Source of the DNA: Aquanectria penicillioides
Lineage: Eukaryota > Ascomycota > Sordariomycetes > Hypocreales > Nectriaceae
Direction: 5' to 3'
Length of the DNA stretch: 64,000 nt
NCBI GenBank assembly: GCA_003415625.1
Contig: PYIU01000007.1
Coordinates: 1,488,001-1,552,000, forward strand
Positions 24,074 to 35,016 of this stretch are shown here, piece after piece. The notes beneath the pieces were generated by a model. The model was given only the letters and a program-made list of their open reading frames with translations, did not search any database and was not told where the DNA came from. Position numbers and translations under genes: made by a program. Position 1 is the first letter of the stretch. Every line of letters begins with the position of its first letter.

Positions 24074-25588
24074 ATGCAGCTTCGGGGGCTCCTCATCCTG
24101 GGCCTCGCCCTCGGCGCCGAGAGCAAGAACATCATCCGTTTCCACGACGCCCGCGATGACGACGCCCACCTCGTCCGACGAGCCTCAGACAGCGCCAGCA
24201 GCGCCAACTCCGCCGTGAGCACCGCCATCCAGATCGTCACTGCCACGAGCACCATTGCCGACTCCAACTCCAACACTGCTGGCTCTGGCTCGTCTTCCAC
24301 CCAGGCCGCTGGGGGCTCTGGCTCCTCGTCCGCCAACAACGGAGGCACCACCCAAACCTCCAGCGGTTCCGGCGATACCACCGTCACGAGGACTGTCACA
24401 ATCACCGACTCGAGCGCTGATACGATCACCCAGTCCACCACTATCCTGAAGACAATCACCTCGACCATCATTGTCACGAGCACCGAATTCAAGACTGCCA
24501 CCGTGACTAGCAGCGGCGACACGGCCACGAGCACCGTCTATGAGACTTCGACCCAGTGGGCTAACGAGAAGCGTGCCATCAACCTCGCTCCTCGCACCGT
24601 TGCCAACGGAATTGTGATTGTCGATGCCGAGCCCACCCAGGCTCCTCAGTCCAACGGCGACGACGACGACGAAATCGACCTGCTCCGACCCCGAGATCTC
24701 CACAAGCGCGCCACTGTCACTAGCACCGTGACTGTGACCGTTGGAGGCGGCAACGGCAAGACTGTCACCAACGCCGCCACTCGAACTGTAATTTCTACCG
24801 TCAGCAGCGAGACGAAGACAACCAAGACTGTGACCGAGACATCACAGGCCGGTGCTAGCACCACCGTGACTGTTACCAGCACTCTGATCATCACCTCTAC
24901 TCGCGTCACGACTGGCGTGGTCCAGACCGCCACCGTTGCCCCCTCTGGAAGCTACGGAACTGCAAGCGCTGGATCAACCGAATCCAGCGACAGCTCTAGC
25001 GGAAGCAGCAGCAGCGGCCTCTCGACTGGCGCCAAGGCTGGTATTGGTGCCGGTGCTGGTGTTGCTGCTCTGCTTGTTCTGGGCATTGGCCTGTGGTTCT
25101 GCCTCAAGCGCCGCAACAAGCCCTCCAAGTCTGAGCTCGATGACATGTTTGGCTCTTCTGAGGTCCCCGTCGGTCCCAGCCACGGCCGTGGCTCTTCGGC
25201 CCGCCTGTCCTCTCACATGTCCTCCCACATGACCCAGATGTCTCCTACGATCCCCAATGTTTCTCCTATCAAGAACCCCGCTCCCGAGGGCTACCGTGGC
25301 ACTGCTCTGAGCGATGGTCGTACCGGATTCGCCAAGCCCAAGCCGTATGGCGCTGCCTACGCTGGTGCCCCTACAGTTAGCCCCGAGACAGCATACTCGC
25401 GTACCGCAACCACGACTTCGGCCCCTGAGGACCTCCCTCCGGTCGCCGCTGAGCTGGGCAACGACGGCAACGCTGCAAGGTGGCATCAGGCCGAGGCAGC
25501 CGAGATTGACGGCAACCAAGTGTCTAGCGCTCGGGGATCATCACCCCCAGCTCACGTTTACGAGATGCCTACCCAGCAATTCAAGTAA
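24074..25588 (+). CDS. Ser/Thr-rich single-pass surface protein (Mid2/WSC-sensor-like)
   Basis: A single exon of 504 aa. The ATG at 24074 gives a signal peptide (MQLRGLLILGLALGAES). The upstream extension of this frame has no ATG, so it is not used. Residues about 35-325 are a Ser/Thr-rich, probably O-mannosylated ectodomain with TVTSTVTVT-type repeats, broken by dibasic sites (LVRR, NEKR, LHKR) that look like Kex2 targets. A GAGAG-type helix at about 333-357 (AGIGAGAGVAALLVLGIGLW) is the only membrane span. It is followed by a basic stop (KRRNK) and a cytoplasmic tail of about 140 aa rich in Ser/Pro. The layout matches wall-stress sensors such as Mid2 and Wsc, but there is no WSC cysteine domain. 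A role in cell-wall integrity sensing is inference from architecture. Confidence 0.85.
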   Translation: MQLRGLLILGLALGAESKNIIRFHDARDDDAHLVRRASDSASSANSAVSTAIQIVTATSTIADSNSNTAGSGSSSTQAAGGSGSSSANNGGTTQTSSGSGDTTVTRTVTITDSSADTITQSTTILKTITSTIIVTSTEFKTATVTSSGDTATSTVYETSTQWANEKRAINLAPRTVANGIVIVDAEPTQAPQSNGDDDDEIDLLRPRDLHKRATVTSTVTVTVGGGNGKTVTNAATRTVISTVSSETKTTKTVTETSQAGASTTVTVTSTLIITSTRVTTGVVQTATVAPSGSYGTASAGSTESSDSSSGSSSSGLSTGAKAGIGAGAGVAALLVLGIGLWFCLKRRNKPSKSELDDMFGSSEVPVGPSHGRGSSARLSSHMSSHMTQMSPTIPNVSPIKNPAPEGYRGTALSDGRTGFAKPKPYGAAYAGAPTVSPETAYSRTATTTSAPEDLPPVAAELGNDGNAARWHQAEAAEIDGNQVSSARGSSPPAHVYEMPTQQFK

Positions 25589-27489
25589 AGCAAAAATCTA
25601 GGACCAAAAGATTAAAGAATCGAAAGGATTCTGGCTTCCCAGTGACGATTTCAACACGAATCTCCAAAAGGGAAAGGGACTAATAATGTCACATACTGTA
25701 TATACGATGTAAAATCTTTCCTTGTGTCTTTTGCATGGGACTCTTACACAGCGGACGAGGAAGGGAACTGTGCATCTCACACCTAGCTTCAAGCTAGCTT
25801 CCGACCTATTTTCTTATTTACTTAGCTGTCTACCTACTTACCGACCTACTACCTGCTACACAACACTATACTACGATCTTGAGAGATACTCTGGGCTGTT
25901 TTTTAAGGGTGGTGCCTGGAATAGTTTGGGCAAAAGAACTGAAGGGGTTGAAAAGAGGCTCCAGGATCGGGTTACTTTTTCCTTTACGTAATTGATTCGA
26001 AAAGATATCCAGATTTCTATAGTCTTTTTTTTTTCTTTTTGGAGCACTTGATTATCGTGATGGTGATGAACTAGCGTAAGAGTTGACTATATGCAAGGAA
26101 AATGGTCGCGTGTCGATGCAAGACGATCTGGCTGTTGTTAGATTGGGTAGGCCCTGCAGCATACATATGTGTCAGCATGCGTACGGACTAGACTTCCCGT
26201 CTCCCCCCTGGCCCATGCTTTTCTCTCGAAGGTGGTTCGTGCCCGAGCGCTTGAGAGAAGGAAAGGTTATTGGGGGCCTCGCCGAAGATCGGCGAGTTTC
26301 TATTGATAGAGGAGAATTAAAGATTCGCTTGTGTAGACAATTAGGTTTGAGTCGTGCAGCGGGAGTGCCTGTTTTGGCGTTGGCTTGAAGAGTGGCGTCA
26401 TGCGGGAAACGAGAAATGCAGAAGTCAAGAGGAACCTAGAAATTAAGCAGACGTGATCATGCAGGTGGTCGTGAAAGAGGGACTCGTTCGTCAGACCTCG
26501 TTGCCTTTAACGAACGAGTCATCGAGGACACGCTCGAAAGATATACTCGCTTTGCCGTCGGTTCTCTTATCACTTGGCACCACAAGCGTTGCCAGTTTCG
26601 CTGCGTCTTTGGCCGAATCGCGGACCGGGGGCCGTTAGGGATCCTACGTTGGAGCCCGCTTTGGGACTGCCAAATCGTGTCTGCGTGCGTATGTGTACCA
26701 TGCATGTATGTATGTGTATGTGTATGTGTGTATGTAGGTAGCTAATAAAGGCAGCTGTAGACAAAACGTGAGAGTAATGAGAAACTGGGAGCCAGGGACC
26801 ACGGCACGAAGCAAAAAAAAAAAAAAATATTGCCGCAACGGCCCATTCCCACTCAGCAAAGCACTAAGACGACGGATCGTCACACACCCAAGTCCAACGA
26901 GATGCCGTGTTCCATATTTTTTATTATGACAACGGCGACGGCCCGGATAACCTGCCCATTTCCCCTCCCTTGGTTCACTTGTCTTGAAAAAGAGACTGAT
27001 CAGAAACTAATTACTAAGAGGGGAAAAAACCGGCTGGTTGCAGTGAAACCACACGCGCACCGCTCTCTCTCTCTCTCTCTCTCTCTCGCTCTCAAAGTCA
27101 CACAAATAGGAACCCACCCGTCTCGTGCCAAGACGAATTTTTTTCCTGCTTGATCAGCAGTTTTTGTTAGTAGCGCGCGGCCTTTTCCACCCTGGCCGGG
27201 TTCTGGGTTTAACGTTCGTGACGGGCCGTTGACTCTGTTTCTCGAACTCTTTCGTTTTTTTCCGTTTTCTGGAAAAGAAACGGACGAAGACGGAGAGAAA
27301 GCCAAGACGAGGAGTTGATACTTTCGGACCAGGCTATCCAGAACAAGTCTCTTGCGAGTCGAGACATTTCCAACTTGGGGTTTCTTTCCGAGCCCGGGTT
27401 GTCTGTTTCCTGGGTTTCGGCTGTGCCCACGTTTCGCGCCCATCGTCCGAGCCGAGTGAGCTCCTTCTCCTCCCACTATCGGCGCTGCA
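25589..27489. other. intergenic, 3' UTR and MFS promoter
   Basis: No supported gene in 1.9 kb. It contains GTAT-type simple repeats near 26704-26735, a CT dinucleotide tract (listed) and a T-run at 26026-26040. Confidence 0.55.
27063..27087 (+). repeat. (CT)n microsatellite
   Basis: Twelve CT dinucleotides followed by CGCTCTC, about 400 nt upstream of the MFS gene. Confidence 0.95.
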
Positions 27490-29304
27490 ATGGGTTTGCG
27501 TCACAACTCCAACAAGGGCGGCGAGGCAACGCCCGCTGCCCAGACTCAACAGGTCGACGGCGAACTTCAGAACGGACTCGGCGCCGAGGACCTGGAGGCG
27601 GAGAAGAAGCTTCTTCGCAAGCTGGACCTGCACATCATCCCGCTGATCATGACCCTTTACCTGTTTAGCTTCCTCGACAGGTGAGTCAAGGCTCCAATGG
27701 CCTGATGGTATCGTATATGCTCTTTTTTATGTTGCTCACGCCCAATCCATAGAGTCAACATTGGCAACGCCCGCCTGTACCACCTCGAAAAGGATCTCGG
27801 GCTTTCGTCCCAGCAGTTTCAAGTCTGCGTGTCAATCCTCTTTGTAACTTACTTGCTTTTCGAGGTGCCGTCCAACCTGGTCCTGAAGCTCTTCACCCCG
27901 CGCCGTTGGATTGCCTTCATCGCTGCCGCGTGGGGCCTCCTCGCAACTCTTACGGGTCTGGTCGACTCGTACGGCTCGCTGATCGCATGCCGTCTGCTCC
28001 TCGGAGCTGTCGAGGCTGGTCTGTTCCCCGGCCTTACCGTCTACCTGACATTCTTCTACACCAAGCGCGAGCTTGCCCTGCGTGTAGGCTACCTGTTTGT
28101 CAGCGCTGCTGTGGCCGGTGCCCTTGGTGGGTTGTTGGCCTATGGCATTGGCCACATGGACGGCGTTCGCGGCATGAGCGGATGGCGATGGATCATGATC
28201 ATTGAGGGGTTGCCCAGCTTCGTTGTCGGCGTCGTGACCTACTTTGCGCTGCCCAACGATGCCGAGACGGCTTACTTCCTCGATGACCACGAGAGAGCTC
28301 TGATGAGGGCCAGACATGCGCGTGAGTATGGCAACACCAAATCGAGCCAGGAGTTTAACGTGGCGGACATGATGGCCGCGTTCAAGGACTGGAAGGTCTG
28401 GGCGTTTTGCGTTGCACAGTTTGGCGTTGATACTATGCTTTATGGTGAGTTGTCTTTAGTCGAGTCCTGTTTAGTCTGAGGATGGTGTTTGTTGGAGAGA
28501 GAAGCGAGACGCATCCATGTTGAGCTTGAACTCACCGACAACAACTCTAGGTTTCTCGACTTTCCTCCCCACCATCATCAACGACCTCGGAAATTGGACT
28601 ACTGCCGAAGTCCAGCTTCTCACGGTCCCGTGCTACTTCGTCGGCGCGGCGGCCTACATGACGACGGCATACCTGTCGGATCGCGTGCAGCGTCGCGGCC
28701 TGTTCTGCGTCATCTTCGGCGCAATCAGCGTTATCGGTTACGCCATTCTTCTGGCCAATGTCCCCACCGGCGTGCACTACTTTGGGTGCTTCCTCGTTGC
28801 CGGAGGCTTGTACGTTGTTGTTGGGTTGCCGCTGGCTTGGGTGAGTTTCCCATGACTTACATGTCTCGCGTGGCTGCGTCCATGTGCAGTACCGGTATGC
28901 GGCGCGGCTAACCAGCGTCCTAGCTTCCAACCAATTCTCCGCGCTACGGCAAGAGAACGACAGGAACAGGCATGCAGCTTACCTGGGGTAATGCTGCAGG
29001 AATCATGTCGGCTTTTATTTAGTGAGCTTCCCCCACCGCCATCGTCCCAACCCTCTGATAAGAGCCCGATTGCTAACAGGAACCTAGCCCCACTGCGGAC
29101 AAGCCCCGATATGTCCGCGGCCACGCCGTCACGCTCAGCATGGTCGGCATGGGCACGCTCATCTACGCCTTCCTGTGGTACTGGTACCGGCTCCAGAACC
29201 AGCGCCGTGAGGCTGGAGAGATCAAGGAGGAGCACCGGGGAATGGAGGAAGAGGAGCTGATGGAGTTGGGTGACGAGAGCCCACACTACCGGTACACCAT
29301 CTAG
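27490..29304 (+). CDS. MFS transporter, anion:cation symporter (Dal5/Tna1-like)
   Basis: Five exons: 27490-27680, 27753-28444, 28551-28840, 28924-29021 and 29088-29304. All phases agree, giving 495 aa. After an acidic N-terminal tail comes KKLLRKLDLHIIPLIMTLYL, typical of TM1 in the ACS family, then FLDRVNIGNARL (the conserved DRxNxGxA block). Further blocks are the TM4 motif RLLLGAVEAGLFPG, a loop with YTKRELALRVGY, and PRYGKRTTGTGMQLTWGNAAG with the family-typical NxxG in the C-terminal half. The hydrophilic C-terminus ends with an acidic tail (EEELMELGDE). This family imports organic anions such as allantoate, nicotinate, pantothenate, biotin precursors or dipeptides. The substrate cannot be named from sequence. 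Confidence 0.92.
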
Positions 29305-29591
29305 GATGGTTATTAACAAAGATGGCCCGAGTTACACACTCATGCATTCGACCATCTCGGCCTGGGGTGCGAAGCGGAGGAAACAGGGCAAGCAAGGAAT
29401 TCATGAATACATGATATTGGAGATTAATGGAACTGAAGGAATATGACGGCGTGGGCTCACAGAACTAGAACGGTAGATTCGAGGCGACGGTCCCTCATGT
29501 TGGTTGGCTATCTGGTTTGTTCGACAGCGGTGCATTGTTCGTCAAGAGCTGAAAGCATACTCCCCATTCGATCATTGTCAACAGGTTTATA

Positions 29592-31817
29592 TCACGCTAT
29601 GAGAAAATCTCGCTTCTCCAGCAATCCGGCCGAAACTGCCTTTTCGGCCTCGCCGTCCATGAACCCGTGTACGTATGATATGCAGACAAAGTGGTAGACA
29701 TCTTCAAGGTCTCGATCCTGGTCTGTCAGTTCTGCCTTTCGAAGAACGACGGGGACTTTGCCACCGTCTAGCACGGCAACCACGTCTCCTTGTCTGACAT
29801 GTTGCCGTGTAAGAAGGAAGAGCCCGTTCTGGGCCATGGTGAACATGTAGTCCTCGCATGCATAGGGCAAAGGCACAAGTTCTAAGTCATCTGGACCCGC
29901 AGTCCCAGCGGCCTGTCCAGAGTGCCTGGCTTCCTTCCGGTTGTAGGTAAACGCAGACTTCAAGTTGCTCTCGGACGGGGCGCTACACGTTTTCACGTTA
30001 TTTTCAGACCTCAGGTTTTGCTCGTTCACGATTCCTAGGGTCAAAATTTCGTCTTTGCTCAGGCGACGCATCCTAGGCGGAGCGGTACAATCCCTGGCCA
30101 AGGTACGCCAAAAGGCCTGAATCGCAGACTCAGGTTGTCCAGAAATCTGCGTCACATCACCGGTCTTTGGGATGTACTGACGGCGGTCCGCACCATCGAG
30201 AACATCTTTTCCGAGATACAGTTGTAGGATACTAGAATGTGACTGATACTGGAGCTCCTTTTGGAGTATGGGGCCGACATGCCCAACGATACTGCCTCTG
30301 GCTACTAAGATTCTCCGGTTGTGGCCGACGAGTTTGCATGGCACATGGCAATTCCTTGTACCTGCATTGAAGATGTCGCGTTGTGCGAATAAGACTGAAA
30401 CAGCCTTTGAACGCTTTATATCAAACTGGGCGGTCCATGACGGTAGAAAGCCGTCTTCTGTTTCCGATGGCGCCGACTCCGTGCTTTCTTGCTGAAGCCC
30501 ACGGGGCCCGTTTTTATTCTCGAATGGGCTCTGACAGATTATATCAAAATTCCCCGACATGTTGATTAACGAAGCTGTCACCTCTCGATACAGGTCGTTG
30601 ATAGGTTTCGTATAGTCAACTTGGATGCCATGTTCTTCAGTTACCAGGCCGAGCAACGCGTATATCCTGTCTCTCGGGTCTGACGCCTCAAGATCTCGGA
30701 ATCGAGCTAGGACGTCGATCAAGGTCGACCGATTTTCACACCCACCGTCCCGCACGGAAAGGGCCCCCTGGGTTATCCAGCGCTGATCCTCGACGAGTTT
30801 AACCTTGGCGAAGATATTGCTGAAGTCCTGCCTACTCTCTTCAGAACTACCCGTTAACCCATAACCATGAGAAATGGTGTGGAAAGCGTCAAAGTATGGT
30901 TCGTCTCTCAAGAACATCGACACTGATTTCCATTCAAGCTCGGCCATTTGGCACATTAGGGTCACACGCGGGGCACATGCCAATTCTTGCACAATCCAAA
31001 CTCTTTCCCAAAAAACCGGGTTTATGAGAAATCGACGAAGTGCAGTTGCCCCCCCACGTTCCAGATACAGCCCCCTATTTGAGCCATCATCGGATCTGCC
31101 ATCCTGAAACCTGCTAAAGCGGTTCATGTATGCATCGTGGAGAGTCTTTAGAGTTTGGGCGCCTCTGCGAGTGATACCATTCATCACATTTATTCCCTTT
31201 GCAAGTGCAGTATTGTACCACCTCGATTCGTTTTGATGACATTCTCGATCCTCAGGGGACCAGGAGGAAACATCCTCATAAATGTCCGGATCAGGACCTA
31301 TCCAGGCGAGATCTCGTTGACAGTGAGTATATATCTTACGCATAAGTGTAACTTGGTGGGCGCGTTCAACAATATCGAGCTGATTGATGCATAGAGCGTC
31401 GACCCATAGTAACCTGTCTCTATCCTTCAGTCTCAAGCTTTTGAGAATTGTTGCCAAGCCCCGGGTCACCCGGAACCCTTGGTCGTTGAGTGATATCAAG
31501 AAAGAGAAGTCAGGGTCACCCCACACGTATGAGAGGGCCTCGTACGCTGGAACAGTCGACCCAGCGCTCGAATGAGAACCAAGGGCCACAGTTGTAAGGC
31601 TGCAGCGCAAAGACAAGTCATATTCTCGGGGTGGGTGCAAGGAAAGCAGGCGAATCTCTTCCGGTTCGACGTCAAGCTTCTGGTAAATGGATTGAGCTAT
31701 TGACTCGCTGCACATGCTGCTGACGCAGTTGCCTTGAGCAATCAGCTCACCATCGCCCGCCTGCTCGTCATGCCATAAGCTGAGGTTCAATTCTTCATCG
31801 GTGAAATACGGCGGCAT
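29592..31817 (-). CDS. HET-domain protein 2 (741 aa or longer)
   Basis: A minus-strand open frame from the ATG at 31817, 741 aa. The HET domain covers about residues 90-290: YEALSYVWGDPDFSFL, then LLWVDALCINQLDIVERAHQ, then MRKIYTHCQRDLAWIGPDPD, then FWERVWIVQELACAPRV. The usual ASDPRDRIYALLGLV follows at about 385. The C-terminal ~300 residues have no named domain. Its role as a trigger of vegetative incompatibility or regulated cell death is known for the family. The first ~60 residues (MPPYFTDEELNLSLWHDEQ) precede the HET motif RLLSLHPP. An in-frame splice from the coding segment at 31980-32660 is possible, so the true N-terminus may lie upstream. Only 287 nt separate its stop from the convergent MFS gene. 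Confidence 0.88.
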   Translation of the reverse strand: MPPYFTDEELNLSLWHDEQAGDGELIAQGNCVSSMCSESIAQSIYQKLDVEPEEIRLLSLHPPREYDLSLRCSLTTVALGSHSSAGSTVPAYEALSYVWGDPDFSFLISLNDQGFRVTRGLATILKSLRLKDRDRLLWVDALCINQLDIVERAHQVTLMRKIYTHCQRDLAWIGPDPDIYEDVSSWSPEDRECHQNESRWYNTALAKGINVMNGITRRGAQTLKTLHDAYMNRFSRFQDGRSDDGSNRGLYLERGGATALRRFLINPVFWERVWIVQELACAPRVTLMCQMAELEWKSVSMFLRDEPYFDAFHTISHGYGLTGSSEESRQDFSNIFAKVKLVEDQRWITQGALSVRDGGCENRSTLIDVLARFRDLEASDPRDRIYALLGLVTEEHGIQVDYTKPINDLYREVTASLINMSGNFDIICQSPFENKNGPRGLQQESTESAPSETEDGFLPSWTAQFDIKRSKAVSVLFAQRDIFNAGTRNCHVPCKLVGHNRRILVARGSIVGHVGPILQKELQYQSHSSILQLYLGKDVLDGADRRQYIPKTGDVTQISGQPESAIQAFWRTLARDCTAPPRMRRLSKDEILTLGIVNEQNLRSENNVKTCSAPSESNLKSAFTYNRKEARHSGQAAGTAGPDDLELVPLPYACEDYMFTMAQNGLFLLTRQHVRQGDVVAVLDGGKVPVVLRKAELTDQDRDLEDVYHFVCISYVHGFMDGEAEKAVSAGLLEKRDFLIA

Positions 31818-31979
31818 TATCCCGGCGCAGGATGGATGGCTAAGCGTGATGTATTTCGGTAATGAGAAATTGCGTCTTTGCTTGCACGATGTTGAAAGGA
31901 TGCCAATAGTTTGTTGGTCTGAAATAGGTTGACTGCTGCGACTTTCTTGAGTCTCGAGAACAGCGATGTTAGACTCAGC

Positions 31980-32660
31980 CTACCACCAAGGCTGTGCTGG
32001 CTGAAGCTGATCATTGGCTGAATGCACTTGCTCCCAAATCGGCAATCCGGTCTTGGTAGGCAATTTCAACTTCATCTGTCTTATGAAGCGAGACAACCCG
32101 ATGAAAATAGCAGAGTCGATTGGTACATGGAAAGGTGAGTAATACTCCTTTGCATAAACTATTATGCAGGATCCTTTTACGCCTTGGTAATGATAATATG
32201 GCGCATCTTGAGGACAGTCAACAACGAGCGGGTCTCTTTTCACTCCACATGTCTCCTTGACGAGGAATTCGATGTGCAATTCTGTCCTTGGGGCACGGCT
32301 TATTGAAGGTAGCAGAGATTGATGGAATACCAGACACGCGTCTGTGGTATGAGGGTGGATATCTGCCTCGGTTGGTTGTGTGGAGGAGACTGGGGTACTT
32401 GCATCATCCCACCAAACGCTGACAATGGTTAGATGTGGGCTCCAAGTATTGTTACTCTTTTTCAACAACAAAAGGTATCAAGACGGAGGTTTCCGAGCTA
32501 CATCGTAGGCTATTGCAATCAATCGTACCGAGAATATGATGACGCACGACTTCAGGACACTACTATGTCCAACCCGCTGGGTCCAGAATCGTGGACTATT
32601 TAAAAAAAAAACCGGTGCAGAATATTCGGAGCGGGGCGGCACACGCGGCACTGGCGGCAT
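31980..32660 (-). CDS. unknown protein segment upstream of HET gene 2
   Basis: Exon A is 32660-32502 and exon B is 32456-31980. A 45-nt intron (GTAGCT...AAAAG) joins them in phase 0, giving 211 aa. Exon B clearly looks coding (SNNTWSPHLTIVSVWWDD, PLVVDCPQDAPYYHYQGVKG), with clusters of Trp, His and Tyr, but I do not recognise a domain. Exon A is weaker. It starts at an ATG giving MPPVPRVPPRSEYS, and another minus frame over the same bases is also open. The stop at 31980 is only 162 nt from the HET gene's ATG, and a GT-AG splice (31983 to 31840) would fuse exon B to the HET frame. It is either a small independent gene or the 5' part of the HET gene. Confidence 0.45.
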
Positions 32661-34620
32661 CAAATAGCCGGATTGCTAAGAGCCGTGGGCTGGTGACGAG
32701 AAGGTATTGTTCGACGCGAAGGGAAATAGGTGCCGACTCGGGACCCTGTATCCAGATATTGAGGCTCCCGATGATCATGTTGTACTCGAGGGGCCGGCGG
32801 GAAGTGCTGGGTTCACTCTTCTCCGCTAAGCTTTGATATACGAGGTGTTCGCATGCTCGCTGCACACGAGCCGACTTTGAGCTGGAGCACGGATAATGGG
32901 AACCAGAAAACGCGCCTGCTTTGGCCACCCGTTGCGGAACTTCCACTGCAAAACCCAGCGTGCATTCTTGCTTGGAAGATTGTAGCCTGTGGATCTTGGA
33001 TTCTCTTTGTATGTGCCCGTCACGTCATGAAACTCACCAGGAGACGGTTCCATGACTAGAGGTCCTTGTCCAAGGCTGAGAGAGGCAGGGTGAATCCCTC
33101 CTCCAAGGCGCCCCCCCTCCCACCCTGTATAAATCTGGATACGACGAGGCGCTGCTGAATTATTACTTGGCGGTGCTAAATCCGTTGGTGGGCATGGGCG
33201 TGTGCGTGTTTGTGTGTGTGTGTGGGCAGAGGCACTGTACATACAGCACAGAGCCGGAGAGTTGTGCTGGACCCGGTTAATGCTGGTCCTGCATACGTCA
33301 GCCGGACTACCATAGCATGTCGTCGTGGCCCATCACTCGTCGTCACTCGTCGTCACTCGTCGACGACCGGTGCCGTCTGCATATACGAAGCAGTAGGCAT
33401 TGGACACAGACGCACACCCGGACGACGCCTCCAGCACCAGCAGAGCAGAACCGGCTGGTTGTCGCGACGATGTTGCTGAGGTTAGATGTTGTTGGTGGCT
33501 GCACGCCAGCTAGGAGGCCATGGCTGGACCCCATGGCCCATTAGAATGGCCCCAATTTCGCAGCGGTCGAGACGTGTCTACCGTCCGTCTACTGCCGACT
33601 GTCTGCTGTCCACTGTCTGCATATGGGGGCATGGGGCCCAGCAGGCAATGGCCATGGTCGTCTTCATGTTGATTCCCCTCGTCTCAACTTCATTGTCCTA
33701 GGTGCCATGTCCTGTGTAGCAGCAGGCTGGCCGGAAGGAATACATAGCCACTGCCTCAAATTAGGACCAGGACCTGGCACGCTTCCCGTTCTACCGGCGC
33801 CGCCCCCCTTGTCTGAGACAGAGCACAATCCCATCTTCCCCCGTAAATCACCAAGCCGCACGTGGATAGAGTGTCTCCAAAAGGACTGGCATTGGCATGG
33901 CGCTTGAACCCACCACCACCTCCATGTCAGTCGTCTTGAATTTCGTAGCAGGCCCTTCTTGTGGCCGGATCGACGACGCCGTTGCCGCAAGAGCCTGTCC
34001 CGTGTTTTCCACCCCCTATTATCCACCGCATTTCGCATTGGTTATTGCACGTCCATGCTCATAGGGTGACTTGTCCTGTGCTCACGAGTCACAGCGCACA
34101 CCCCCAGATCGGAGCCCGGAGGGGCCGTCACACAGCCGAAGCACTCGCCTCGACGGTAAGCCTACGCGTATGTATGTACGCAGCACTACGGAGCTTTTTA
34201 GTGGACGCACGGCATTCAAAAAGCCAAGATGGGCTGGCTGGGCTCACGCCGCCACCGTACTTGCTGGGGTGTCTCTTGTTCTCATGTGGACGTGCCTTTT
34301 CGTCCCCTGGTGCTGGCTTCTTTCCTCCTTCGCCTTCTTCATCTCAGTCGCTTCCTTCTACCCTGCCTACCAAAAAGAAAAAAAAAGTCCTTTCGTTGAC
34401 TTGATCCGTTCGCTTTATCACTTTCTTCCTCCTCCTCCTTATTTGGGTTCTTAATCCTCTTCGTCTCGTCGTCCGATCTTCCGTCGACAAAGCCATCAAG
34501 CCTTCCACGCGTCACGATCCATATTTAACGACACTACTCCACACCAGGGACCGTACGATCCAGACCACATACAGCCGTCGACGAAAGAACGAAAGGGGAA
34601 AAAGAGAAGAAACCATCATC
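32661..34620. other. intergenic between divergent HET locus and GPI protein
   Basis: No supported gene in 2 kb. It contains a TATAAAT at about 33127, a 10-nt repeat (33331) and a CT-rich leader ahead of 34621. Confidence 0.5.
33331..33360 (+). repeat. 10-nt tandem repeat (CGTCACTCGT)x3
   Basis: One CATCACTCGT and two CGTCACTCGT units in direct succession. Confidence 0.85.
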
Positions 34621-35016
34621 ATGCGTTTCCAGCTCAAGCACGTTTTGCCTGTGGCACTCTTCCTCACCGGTGTCATTGCCGCGGACTCTACCGACTCGGG
34701 TTCCGCTTCTGCCAGTGCTACCGCAAAGGCTTCTGCTACCGACAACTCTGCTTCCTCAACCGGCTCCAGTGACAGCAAGTCCACCGGCAGCTCTGATGCA
34801 TCTGCCACCAATGCTAGCAGCTCCAAGGAGACGGCCAAGACGACAGCCAAGGCTACCAAGACCCCTACGGCTGAGACGACTGACACCTGGGTGGCTACCA
34901 CTGCTGCTACCACTGCCCCCGACCTCGAGTCCAGCTCCATCTCGCTCAGGGACAGCAACTACATCATCGTGAGCCTCTCGGTCGGCCTGTTGACGGCCGG
35001 CATTTCATTCCTGTGA
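34621..35016 (+). CDS. GPI-type Ser/Thr-rich cell-surface protein (131 aa)
   Basis: A single exon. The N-terminal signal peptide is MRFQLKHVLPVALFLTGVIA. The body is almost wholly Ser, Thr, Ala and Lys (SASASATAKASATDNSASS), consistent with dense O-mannosylation. The C-terminus is a hydrophobic tail (YIIVSLSVGLLTAGISFL) without basic residues after it, preceded by small residues (SSSISLRDSN) that could form a GPI omega site. Such proteins are anchored in the membrane or cross-linked to wall glucan. No enzymatic domain is present. The leader before the ATG is long and CT-rich (34270-34620). Confidence 0.85.
   Translation: MRFQLKHVLPVALFLTGVIAADSTDSGSASASATAKASATDNSASSTGSSDSKSTGSSDASATNASSSKETAKTTAKATKTPTAETTDTWVATTAATTAPDLESSSISLRDSNYIIVSLSVGLLTAGISFL

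Noticed and set aside
23872..24933. Minus-strand open frames over the surface sensor
   Set aside because: Ser/Thr repeats read backwards give long Val/Gly-rich frames. They have no independent support.
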